Assembly (NCBI GenBank): GCA_014860445.1
Contig: JACZJT010000041.1
Coordinates: 35,241-99,240 of the forward strand
Length of the DNA: 64,000 nucleotides
From: Burkholderiales bacterium
GTDB taxonomy: Bacteria; Pseudomonadota; Gammaproteobacteria; Burkholderiales; SG8-39
Direction of reading: 5' to 3'
The notes beneath the pieces are model-generated. The model saw nothing but the letters and a program-made list of their open reading frames with translations, was not told the origin of the DNA and ran no database searches. This document shows positions 15,566-23,100 of the stretch, one piece after another. Both the position numbers and the translations under genes were made by a program. Position 1 is the first letter of the stretch, and every line of letters starts with the position of its first letter.

Positions 15566-16003
15566 TTAGCAGGAGGTTTGCGTCGCGCGGGTAGGCAGGG
15601 CGGCGTAGCGCTCCAATACGTCCGTGTGGTCGTTTAGCGGCAGCCCCTCGTATTCGATCCAGGCATGCGCGGTCAGGCCGCCGTCGGCCAGCTTGGAAAC
15701 ACCCAAGCGGACTTCCGTCGAGGTGCCGCGATTGCGAAGCAACTGCCAGAGCGCCAGCGATCGCGCGAGGCAGCGAACCCGCAGCAGCGCAGCGACGGCG
15801 TCAACCAGTCGCGCGAGTTCCAGCGGCGCAAGCGCGGTGGCGGCGCCGTCCGCGCGCGGCCCCAGGCGCCCAAGCATTGCCCGGGTACGTGCCATGCCGA
15901 ACGCGCGCAGCGACAACGCCACCATGGGCAGCAGAAGAAAACTGTGCAGGACGATAGTACGCCCGGCCGGATTCAGGGCGAAAAATTTTCGCAGTTGTCT
16001 CAC
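15566..16003 (-). CDS. Lasso leader peptidase (B2, transglutaminase-like)
   Basis: 145 residues from a GTG whose bases overlap the stop of the B1 gene (GTGA, 16000-16003). The C-terminal half has the cysteine-protease triad pattern of lasso B2 proteins: Cys in VRCLARSLALWQLL, His in AHAWIEYEG, and Asp in PLNDH. The N-terminal ~45 residues contain a hydrophobic helix (IVLHSFLLLPMVALSL). It would remove the leader after Gln45 of the precursor, together with the RRE encoded immediately upstream. Length and motifs are normal for split B2 proteins. Confidence 0.9.
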   Translation of the reverse strand: MRQLRKFFALNPAGRTIVLHSFLLLPMVALSLRAFGMARTRAMLGRLGPRADGAATALAPLELARLVDAVAALLRVRCLARSLALWQLLRNRGTSTEVRLGVSKLADGGLTAHAWIEYEGLPLNDHTDVLERYAALPTRATQTSC

Positions 16004-16308
16004 GGTGCGGCCTCTTCCTCCAGCAGCCCGGACGCGATCAGATCCGCGGCCACCGACCTCACGTCTGCCTGGAGCTGTTCGCGCTCCACCTCGAATTCGG
16101 TCAGCATGCGCTCGACGATTTCCTCCAGCGTTGCCGTGCTCTCGGCAAGTTGCATCAGGCGCGCGCCGACCGGATTCAATCCGTAATAGCTTTCCGCATC
16201 CAGGTTCAACAACACCAACTCTTCACCCACCAGGCGCATCAGCACGCGTTCCGGTACGCGTACGCGTGTGTTGAGTTGCGGCAGTTCCCTTGCAAGCTTG
16301 TTTGCCAT
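16000..16308 (-). CDS. Lasso leader-binding RRE (B1, PqqD-like)
   Basis: About 102 residues from the ATG at 16306-16308; a second ATG at 16336-16338 would add ten residues. The PqqD pattern is clear: RVLMRLVGEELVLLNLDAESYYGLN strands followed by helices (ARLMQLAESTATLEEIVERML, RSVAADLIASGLLEEE). It should bind the YxxPxL leader motif of the precursor and present it to B2. It is the first gene of the minus-strand lasso operon. The 71-bp gap to the divergent nucleotidyltransferase gene must hold promoters for both directions. Confidence 0.88.
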   Translation of the reverse strand: MANKLARELPQLNTRVRVPERVLMRLVGEELVLLNLDAESYYGLNPVGARLMQLAESTATLEEIVERMLTEFEVEREQLQADVRSVAADLIASGLLEEEAAP

Positions 16309-16379
16309 GTTGCCTGTATCCTGAATCCAAGTGATCATTCTACTACCTGCGCTGCAGCAAGCGCGCAGCGGGACAATTC

Positions 16380-17663
16380 GTGAACATGCATAGTGCCTCG
16401 ATCGGGGTCGAACATTTGCGGGTCGAACGACAGCGGGCCGAACGCCTGAGTGCCAGCGCTCGCGCCCTGCTCGGATTTCTTCAAGCTGCCGCCGGGCCGG
16501 AAGTGGCTGTACGCGCGCGTGAACTGTCGCCGCAGGACTGGGACGCCGTGTTCGCGCTTGCGCTGCGGCACAACGTCGCACCGCTGCTGCAGCGCGCTTT
16601 GCGCGCCGGGAATGCGCTTGCAGTTCTTCCTGAGTCGGTGCAACGCGACCTGGAGGCAGCGCGCCGGGCCACGGCCCTGGACAATTTGCGCAATTTCGGC
16701 CAGTTCCAGCAGATCGCGCGGGCTCTGCGCGAACAGAACATACCCCTCATCGCGCTCAAGGGATTGCATCTCGCCGAACTTGTGTATCGCGATATCAGCC
16801 TGCGGCCGATGGGGGATCTGGATATTCTGGTTCCGCAGCCGCAGGTGGAGGATGCAATCGCGGTGCTTGCGACATTGGATTATGAGCGGGAACCATCCCT
16901 GCCGAACGGATACGAGATCAAGCTGACGCATCGCCGCTTGAATATTCTGGTCGAGGTGCACTGGACGCTGGGCACGCCGGGCGAACACTACACCCCGCCC
17001 ATCGAAGCCATCTGGGACAGCGCCGTGGCGGTGAAGCTCGGCGATGCGGACGCGCGGGTCATGTCGCCCGAATTCTTGCTGTTGCACGTCTGCGCCCACC
17101 TTGCGAATCACCATCTGTTCGCACTGGACTTTCGCGCACTGTGCGACATCGCGGAAATTCTGCGCGCCTACCCGGCGCTTGACTGGAAAGTGGTGGTCGA
17201 ACAGGGCCGACGCCACGGCTGGAGGCGCGGTGTTGCGGCGGCACTGCGGCTCGCACGCGACCACGGGGGCGCGTCCGTACCGGCGGACGCACCGGCCGCA
17301 ATCGGCGACGATACGCTCGATCCGGAACGGCTGGCCGACGCGCTGGAGCAACTGGCGAGCTTTGCAGAGATTTCTTACGAACTGCGCTTCGCGCCAAATC
17401 TCACGGCGCTGCAGAGCCCGATCGGCTGGCCGGCGAAAATCGCAATGCTCTGGAAACGAATATTCGTGCCGCGCGCCGAACTGGCGGCCATTTACGGCAT
17501 TTCGGAACAATCGGCGAGTACCAATCTTTATTACGCTGTCCGGCTGCGCGACCTCGTTCGCCGCTATGCGGCGAGTGCGCGGGACCTGAGCCTTTCAGGC
17601 CCGCAGCTCGCGGCGAACACGGCGCGCAATGCGCGGCTCGCACGCTGGATCAACGATACCTGA
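16380..17663 (+). CDS. Nucleotidyltransferase-family protein (PF14907-like), divergent from the lasso operon
   Basis: 427 residues, start GTG at 16380 (an ATG lies two codons on). The core motif is LKGLHLAELVYRDISLRPMGDLDILV (about residues 122-147), the Gly-Asp-Leu-Asp signature of this family, followed by EVHWTLG. Relatives appear in several lasso clusters that also have an HprK-like kinase. In the pseudomycoidin system such a protein is reported to glycosylate the phosphorylated peptide. It is transcribed away from the B1 gene across 71 bp and is therefore a likely tailoring enzyme here. Substrate unknown. Confidence 0.8.
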   Translation: MNMHSASIGVEHLRVERQRAERLSASARALLGFLQAAAGPEVAVRARELSPQDWDAVFALALRHNVAPLLQRALRAGNALAVLPESVQRDLEAARRATALDNLRNFGQFQQIARALREQNIPLIALKGLHLAELVYRDISLRPMGDLDILVPQPQVEDAIAVLATLDYEREPSLPNGYEIKLTHRRLNILVEVHWTLGTPGEHYTPPIEAIWDSAVAVKLGDADARVMSPEFLLLHVCAHLANHHLFALDFRALCDIAEILRAYPALDWKVVVEQGRRHGWRRGVAAALRLARDHGGASVPADAPAAIGDDTLDPERLADALEQLASFAEISYELRFAPNLTALQSPIGWPAKIAMLWKRIFVPRAELAAIYGISEQSASTNLYYAVRLRDLVRRYAASARDLSLSGPQLAANTARNARLARWINDT

Positions 17664-17720
17664 GAGGCGGAAGTCCGCTGGAATATACTATGATGACAGA
17701 CAGTATACTTTAGCGTCGCC

Positions 17721-18137
17721 ATGACCGAACCAGACCGGAAAGCCCTCATATTCGTCTTCGACGACAACGAAGCGATACGCAGTCTTGTCCGCATCCATCT
17801 GCAACAGGCCGGTTACGAGGTGCACGCTTTTGAAGATGCGGTCGAAGGTGGGCGGGTGATGCTTGAATCGCCGCCTGATCTGCTGATCTGCGATGTCAAC
17901 ATGCCCTATATGGACGGGCTCGAATTCCTGGGCGCGATGAAGACCGACCCGCGCGTCGCGCGCGTGCCGACCATCATGCTGACTTCGAGAACCGACGAAG
18001 AAACAGAAATGGCGGCGGCCAACGCCGGCGCGGCGCGCTACCTGACCAAGCCGCTGCGGCGTGACGATCTACTGCAGGCAGTCGCGCAGGTACTGTCCAA
18101 GTCGCGCGTCGGCGGGGTGCTGCCCAAAGGCGCCTGA
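17721..18137 (+). CDS. Stand-alone response-regulator receiver protein
   Basis: 138 residues, a single CheY-like receiver domain with no output domain. The acidic pair is FDDN, the phospho-acceptor Asp is in LLICDVNMPYMDG (about residue 58), the Thr/Ser switch in IMLTSRTD, and the conserved Lys in YLTKPLRRDDL. It faces the LysM-FecR / CHASE2-kinase operon tail to tail, with 43 bp between stops. The histidine kinase at 19328-21661 is the nearest possible partner. The upstream region has two TATACT boxes (17684-17711), but the promoter is not clear. Confidence 0.9.
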   Translation: MTEPDRKALIFVFDDNEAIRSLVRIHLQQAGYEVHAFEDAVEGGRVMLESPPDLLICDVNMPYMDGLEFLGAMKTDPRVARVPTIMLTSRTDEETEMAAANAGAARYLTKPLRRDDLLQAVAQVLSKSRVGGVLPKGA

Positions 18138-18180
18138 CGCGCGTCGCAACTGCGCGCAGGCGCGGCAATAGCCTTGTTCT

Positions 18181-19299
18181 TTACGGTGTTTTGACCGAAG
18201 CGGGCGTGCCCGATCTCTGCAAACCAACCGGTTTGTCGGGCAGGATGCCGACGAGAACCATGGCGTCGCGGCCTTCCAGGCCGTATTTGTCGATCGCTCG
18301 GACTTTCAGCACATAACTGCCTGCTTTGAGACCGGAGAAGTTCACTTCCGGCTGGGACAGCACGGCTTCGCCGAATATTTGCTGAAACTTGGCATCCGCG
18401 GCGAGCCAGGCGCGATAGCTGACGGCGCCCTCCAGCGCCGGGAAGCCCAGACTCAGGGCGGGGGCTTTTTGAAACACCGGTTCTTTCGGCAGCGCGGGCG
18501 CCGCAAGCAGGCGCACCGGTGCTATGGGTTTGCGGCTCTCGTCGACGATAGAGCCGAATCCCTCCGGAATCGGCACCGCTGCTAGCGACTGGTCGGAGCC
18601 TGCGTTCGGCTGCAATCCGGCGAAGGCGATGGTGCCTTCGGTCACTTCGCTGCGCGTGCCGCGCGCGTCGGCGCCTACCCTGAATTCGGTGCCGCGCACT
18701 GCCGCAGACGCAAAGCCGGTGCGGATTTCGAAGCGGGACGCTTTCGCCGCGCCGGGATTGAATTTGACTTCGGCCTGCCCGGATGGCAATTGAATCCGCG
18801 TTTCCGTGGCATCCGATCCGGGCAGCCGCCTTACGCGCTCCAGCTTGAGGTCGCTGCGCGATTGCAGGCGCAGGGTCGATCCATCGACCAGCTGGATGGT
18901 CACATAGCCGTTTTCCTCTGTCTTGATCGTCTCCCCTTCGCGCAGACGGTCGCCCGCTTCAATCAGGGTGATATCCGATTTGCGCGCTTTTCCGCTTACG
19001 CTGATGACCTTCACCTCGGCCGGTTTTTCGCGCAACAAAGACGCCGGTATCGCAAGCGTGCTGCCGGGCGCCAGCCGTTTGGGGTCTTCGATCTTGTTGT
19101 GCCGCTGCAGCTCGGGCCAGCGCTTCGGGTCGGCCAGCCATTGCTGGGCCAAACCCGTAAGCGTGTCGCCCTGCTTGACGGTCACTACAAAATCGGGGCT
19201 GCCCGGATCCGACGCTGCACGGCCGGCCGGCGCAAACGCAAGAAGTGTCGTCAGCAGCATGACGAGGTGCACAAAATTTCGCAAACCGAGGTTCCGCAT
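18181..19299 (-). CDS. Secreted LysM and FecR domain protein
   Basis: About 372 residues from the ATG at 19297-19299, chosen for the GGGAGAGA ribosome-binding site and the signal peptide that follows (LVMLLTTLLAFAPAGRA). Residues ~35-90 are a LysM domain (VKQGDTLTGLAQQWLADPKRWPEL). Residues ~95-220 are a FecR domain (GDRLREGETIKTEENGYVTIQLVDGSTLRL, then AAVRGTEFRV). The C-terminal third has a fibronectin-like pattern (VSYRAWLAADAKFQQI). It should bind peptidoglycan in the periplasm. It is the last gene of the operon, 28 bp after the CHASE2 kinase, a pairing seen in other proteobacteria. Function not established. Confidence 0.88.
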   Translation of the reverse strand: MRNLGLRNFVHLVMLLTTLLAFAPAGRAASDPGSPDFVVTVKQGDTLTGLAQQWLADPKRWPELQRHNKIEDPKRLAPGSTLAIPASLLREKPAEVKVISVSGKARKSDITLIEAGDRLREGETIKTEENGYVTIQLVDGSTLRLQSRSDLKLERVRRLPGSDATETRIQLPSGQAEVKFNPGAAKASRFEIRTGFASAAVRGTEFRVGADARGTRSEVTEGTIAFAGLQPNAGSDQSLAAVPIPEGFGSIVDESRKPIAPVRLLAAPALPKEPVFQKAPALSLGFPALEGAVSYRAWLAADAKFQQIFGEAVLSQPEVNFSGLKAGSYVLKVRAIDKYGLEGRDAMVLVGILPDKPVGLQRSGTPASVKTP

Positions 19300-19327
19300 T
19301 AATCGATCTCTCCCGACAATAGCGCCA

Positions 19328-21661
19328 TCATCCCGCTGCACCGGCCAGAGGCAACACAAAGCCGAATTCCGAGCCGGCGCCGGGTTTGCTCGACACGCTC
19401 ATGCGGCCGTCATGGCGCTCGACCACGGTTTTCACGAAAGCGAGTCCGAGCCCTATGCCTTTTTCCTGCGGCTGGCCCTTGGTGGAAAAACGCGCAAACC
19501 GCTCGAACAGGCGCTTCTGGTCTTTTTCGCTGATGCCGTATCCCTGATCGCGCACGGTGCAGCGCACCTCGTTCTTTTCGACGGCAACCGATACCAGGAT
19601 GGTCGTATCCCGCGGGCTGTACTTTACCGCATTGTTGCAGAGATTCACGATTGCGCGCACCAGCAGCCCGCGCTCCGCGCGCACCGGCGCCGCGCCGCTG
19701 CCAGAGAAATCGACACGGATGGATTTCGCTTCGGCCTGCGCTTTGACTGATTCGACTGCGTCGCGCGCGATTTCGCCCATATCGCAATCGGCCAGCTGAA
19801 CCGTCTGGGTCTCGACGCGCGAGAGTTGCACGAACTGGTCCGCCAGCGCGATGGTCGAGCGCGCATAGTCTTCGATTTTCTCGAGCGCGGTTGCGGCCGG
19901 ATGATTCTGCGGATCGAGGCCGTGCAGTTCGACCACCGCAAGGATCGATGCCTGCGGCGAGCGGATGTCGTGGCTCAGGAATGCGAGCGCTTCGTCGCGA
20001 CGGCGCTGTGCTTCGCGGATCGCCGTCAGGTCTACCAGCGTAACGATGAGGCCGACTGTTTGATTCTCGCTGTTCAGCGTAGGCGCACCGTGCAACTGAA
20101 GACTGCGGCCTCGCCCGTCCTTGAATTCGATTTCGGCGTGGTTCTTCTCGCGCAGCGCGCGCCGCGCATCTTCCCAAAGCGACATCTCCTCCGGCGCGAG
20201 CTGCTGGAACATCGAAACCAAGTCCTGGCCGTGTAATGCCTCGCGCGCCCCTGCAGCGAACAGCCCGGCGGCAAGGCGGTTCGCGATCAGTACGCGCTCG
20301 TCGGTGTCGGTGACCAGGGTTGCGACGGGAAGGCTGTCCAGGCTGTCGGCAATGAAACGCCGCGCTTCGCGCAAGCGCCCGGCGGCATTGCGCACTGCCG
20401 CGATCTGCCGGCCCAACACATCGGAGAATTGCGCCGCCTGTGGCGTCGACGCTTCGGGCACGATTGCCGGCTCGCGCTCCAGTTGCTCGAACTGGTCGCC
20501 GAGAAAGTGCACCACCGCTTCAAGCCTGCGCCAGCTCCACAGCGGGTAGGCCACGACGAGAATCAGCACTGCGGCTGCGGGCGGGAACCAGACCTGTGCG
20601 TAGGCGAGCAGCGTTGCCGATGCCGCGAGGGTGGCGGCGAGGAGCGCGGCCACCAGAAACAGCACCAGCTGCGGTGCCAGCGTGACGAAGCCGACCAGCG
20701 CCGTAGCCACGGGGACGAAGGTGAACAGCGCGTTCGCGGCGGGAGACGCAAACACGGTGGTGCGCCCGCGCAGCAGGGCGTTGAGCGCCTGCGCCTGCAC
20801 TTCCACCCCGGGCATCAGCTCGGAGTGGCCGGTCACCGGCGTGGGGTAGGCATCGCCCAGCCCGGTGGCCGTGGCGCCGACGAGCACGTACTTGCCTGCC
20901 AGCGCTGTGCCTTCTTTCGTGCTCGTGAGCAGCGCGAGTGCGGGCACGCGCTTGATCGTGCCGGGGGGTCCTGCGAATCCGATGTGCACGCGGTAGTCGC
21001 GCAGCCATGTGTCCGCCTGCCCCGGGCCCGACGCAAGGCGTTCTCCGGGCAAAGCTTGCTGTTCGAGCACGGCGCCGCCCAGCGCCAGGCTGAATGCCGG
21101 CCATTGTTTCGCGGCAACTCCTTCCCGCAAAAAAATACTGCGAACCGCGCCGTCGCTATCCGGTTCGACGTGCACATGGGCGAGGCGCACACCCGCGTCG
21201 AGGAAGGCTTGCACCGGGAGGAGCATCTGCGGAACCGGACCACCACGGGCCTGCGCCGCCACCGGCAACACCACGCCGGGTGATGTTTTCAGAACGGCGG
21301 CAAGCGTCGCGTCGCCCTTTGGGTCGCGGTCGTCGCGCTCGGACAGGATGACGTCGACGCCGATCGCGCGCGGATGCGTTGCCGCTATGCGATCGACCAG
21401 GGTCGCGAGAACAGCTCTGCGCCAGGGCCAGCGGCCGATGGCGGCGACGCTCTCGTCGTCGATCGCAACGATCACAATGTCGTCGGGCGCGGGGCGGCTG
21501 CGCAGGGATTGCAGCGTGTCATATAGAACGAGATCGACGCGTCCCAGCCCGACCGCGGTACCCAGAGCGATCGCCAGCGCCGACAGCAGGACCGACAGCA
21601 GCGACCATTCGACAAATGCCCTGCGCGGCAACCATCCGCGCTTGACCTGCGCTGAGGTCAC
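19328..21661 (-). CDS. CHASE2-domain sensor histidine kinase
   Basis: About 777 residues from the GTG at 21659-21661, preferred because it overlaps the upstream stop as GTGA; an ATG at 21694 would add 11 residues. Order: one membrane helix (~20-40), a periplasmic CHASE2 domain (~45-320, with VIVAIDDESVAAIGRWPWRR), three membrane helices (~325-390), a PAS-like region (~440-550), HisKA with LSHDIRSP (His near 560), and HATPase_c with NLCNNAVKYS, DQGYGI and GIGLGLAFVK. Catalytic residues are intact. CHASE2 senses an unknown envelope signal; co-transcription with FecR and LysM proteins suggests a cell-surface or polysaccharide cue. Confidence 0.92.
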   Translation of the reverse strand: MTSAQVKRGWLPRRAFVEWSLLSVLLSALAIALGTAVGLGRVDLVLYDTLQSLRSRPAPDDIVIVAIDDESVAAIGRWPWRRAVLATLVDRIAATHPRAIGVDVILSERDDRDPKGDATLAAVLKTSPGVVLPVAAQARGGPVPQMLLPVQAFLDAGVRLAHVHVEPDSDGAVRSIFLREGVAAKQWPAFSLALGGAVLEQQALPGERLASGPGQADTWLRDYRVHIGFAGPPGTIKRVPALALLTSTKEGTALAGKYVLVGATATGLGDAYPTPVTGHSELMPGVEVQAQALNALLRGRTTVFASPAANALFTFVPVATALVGFVTLAPQLVLFLVAALLAATLAASATLLAYAQVWFPPAAAVLILVVAYPLWSWRRLEAVVHFLGDQFEQLEREPAIVPEASTPQAAQFSDVLGRQIAAVRNAAGRLREARRFIADSLDSLPVATLVTDTDERVLIANRLAAGLFAAGAREALHGQDLVSMFQQLAPEEMSLWEDARRALREKNHAEIEFKDGRGRSLQLHGAPTLNSENQTVGLIVTLVDLTAIREAQRRRDEALAFLSHDIRSPQASILAVVELHGLDPQNHPAATALEKIEDYARSTIALADQFVQLSRVETQTVQLADCDMGEIARDAVESVKAQAEAKSIRVDFSGSGAAPVRAERGLLVRAIVNLCNNAVKYSPRDTTILVSVAVEKNEVRCTVRDQGYGISEKDQKRLFERFARFSTKGQPQEKGIGLGLAFVKTVVERHDGRMSVSSKPGAGSEFGFVLPLAGAAG

Positions 21662-23025
21662 GCTTCGGCTCTGTCGTGATAGAGGGATATCCACGCAAAC
21701 GCCAGGATCAGCATGAATGTCATCGCGTTTGACGGGATCTGCAGGTTGAAATCCACGGCGCTGTGCATCATCAAGGCAATGATGCCCATGATGGATGCGA
21801 AGGACAGGCCGCGCATCAAGGGATCTCGGCGCAGGTACTGCGCGCGCAATGCCGCCGCGAACGACATCGCGACCATCAACCCGAGCAGCGACAATCCGAG
21901 CGCGCCGGTCTCGGTGCCGAACTGCAGATAGTCGTTGTGCGCATAGGTGTAGGACGCGGGCGTTCCGTCCTCACTGTAGCGCGGAAATACCGCTGCAAAT
22001 GAACCCAGCCCCGAACCGAACACGGGGTAGTCTTTCCACATGTTTAGTGCGTAGCCGGCGACTTCGTCCCGGTCCTCGGTTTGCGCCGTGGTCTGTGAAA
22101 TCCTCTCGACCACGCGCCGCGTACCGAAATAGGTACCGACGACGAACACGTCGATTGCGACCAGGCTGATGAGCAGGATGACCATGGACTTCGTGGCACG
22201 TTTCGCCAGCAGCAGGCCGATGGCTCCGGTAATCAACATGCTGATGAAAAACGAACTGTTGCCCATGCGCGAGCGCGTCAGCACCAACGCGACCACCATG
22301 ACCACCAGCCCCAGCCGCAGCGCCATTTTCGGAGTAATGACCCATTGCAACATGTTGCGAAAGAACCGGCCCCAGGTTTGGTTCTCTTCGCCGGAAAGGC
22401 TCGCAATGAGCACGCCGACGCCCACGGACAGGCACATGGTGAGATAACCGGCATAGTGATTGCGATTGACGAAAGTGCCGGTAGCCACGTCGCCCAGGCT
22501 TTGCAGGCTGGTCATGCCGCCGTACAAGGCTTGCAGTACACCGGATGCGATTAGGGTATAGGCGGTGTAGCGAATTCGGTCGCGATCTCGCAACAGAACC
22601 AGGCTCAATGCAAAGAACGCGATGTAGGCTGTGCTTTTACAGGCGCCCTCGAGCGTCGCGTAAACGTCGAGTGATAGTGGCACCATGCCCACTGCGGCGG
22701 GAGCGGCAGCGGCGATATGCCAGCGTGCTGCCTGTGGCGAGATCAGCTGCAGGATTTCGATGGGCAAGGGCAGAAGTTGCAGCCAGACGTATACCAGCCA
22801 CAGCAGCCCGCACGACAGCATCGGCCAGGATTCCCGCAATATGAGCGGGTAAGAATATTTGCCTCGGATAAAGCCTGTGAGCCACCACACCCCAAGCGCT
22901 AATGCCCACAGCGCGAGCAATGCCCCTGACCACGAACGGTTGCTGCCGAGGGGAACGGGTGCCCAGACGAGCAATGCCAGATAGACGGCGAAGAGCCATC
23001 GGCTGCCGTCGGTTCTTCGGTGCAC
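21658..23025 (-). CDS. O-antigen ligase-family (Wzy_C) membrane protein, paralogue 1
   Basis: 455 residues, about ten to twelve membrane helices. The Wzy_C region is marked by FVNRNHYAGYLTMCLSVG and the C-terminal loop with YAHNDYLQFGTETG. The protein is closely similar over its full length to the one at 61675-63078; both share LVWAPxPLGSNR, YVWLQLLPLP and a FAWISLYH end. Proteins of this fold ligate O-antigen or polymerise glycans, or transfer oligosaccharides to proteins (PglL/PilO type). Which of these applies cannot be told from sequence. It sits between a secreted FecR protein (75 bp upstream) and the CHASE2 kinase (4-bp overlap). Confidence 0.88.
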   Translation of the reverse strand: MHRRTDGSRWLFAVYLALLVWAPVPLGSNRSWSGALLALWALALGVWWLTGFIRGKYSYPLILRESWPMLSCGLLWLVYVWLQLLPLPIEILQLISPQAARWHIAAAAPAAVGMVPLSLDVYATLEGACKSTAYIAFFALSLVLLRDRDRIRYTAYTLIASGVLQALYGGMTSLQSLGDVATGTFVNRNHYAGYLTMCLSVGVGVLIASLSGEENQTWGRFFRNMLQWVITPKMALRLGLVVMVVALVLTRSRMGNSSFFISMLITGAIGLLLAKRATKSMVILLISLVAIDVFVVGTYFGTRRVVERISQTTAQTEDRDEVAGYALNMWKDYPVFGSGLGSFAAVFPRYSEDGTPASYTYAHNDYLQFGTETGALGLSLLGLMVAMSFAAALRAQYLRRDPLMRGLSFASIMGIIALMMHSAVDFNLQIPSNAMTFMLILAFAWISLYHDRAEA

Positions 23026-23100
23026 GGCTACCCCGAAAAATGGCTAGGCCCGGCGGCCTGCGCTACCGGGTTTGGCGCAAAGTCGCGCTGTTGTCAGCAC

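Noticed and set aside
16335..17510. 391-codon minus-strand frame opposite the nucleotidyltransferase gene
   Set aside because: No family pattern and high Arg/Gln/His content typical of antisense frames; the plus strand carries the conserved GDLDILV motif.
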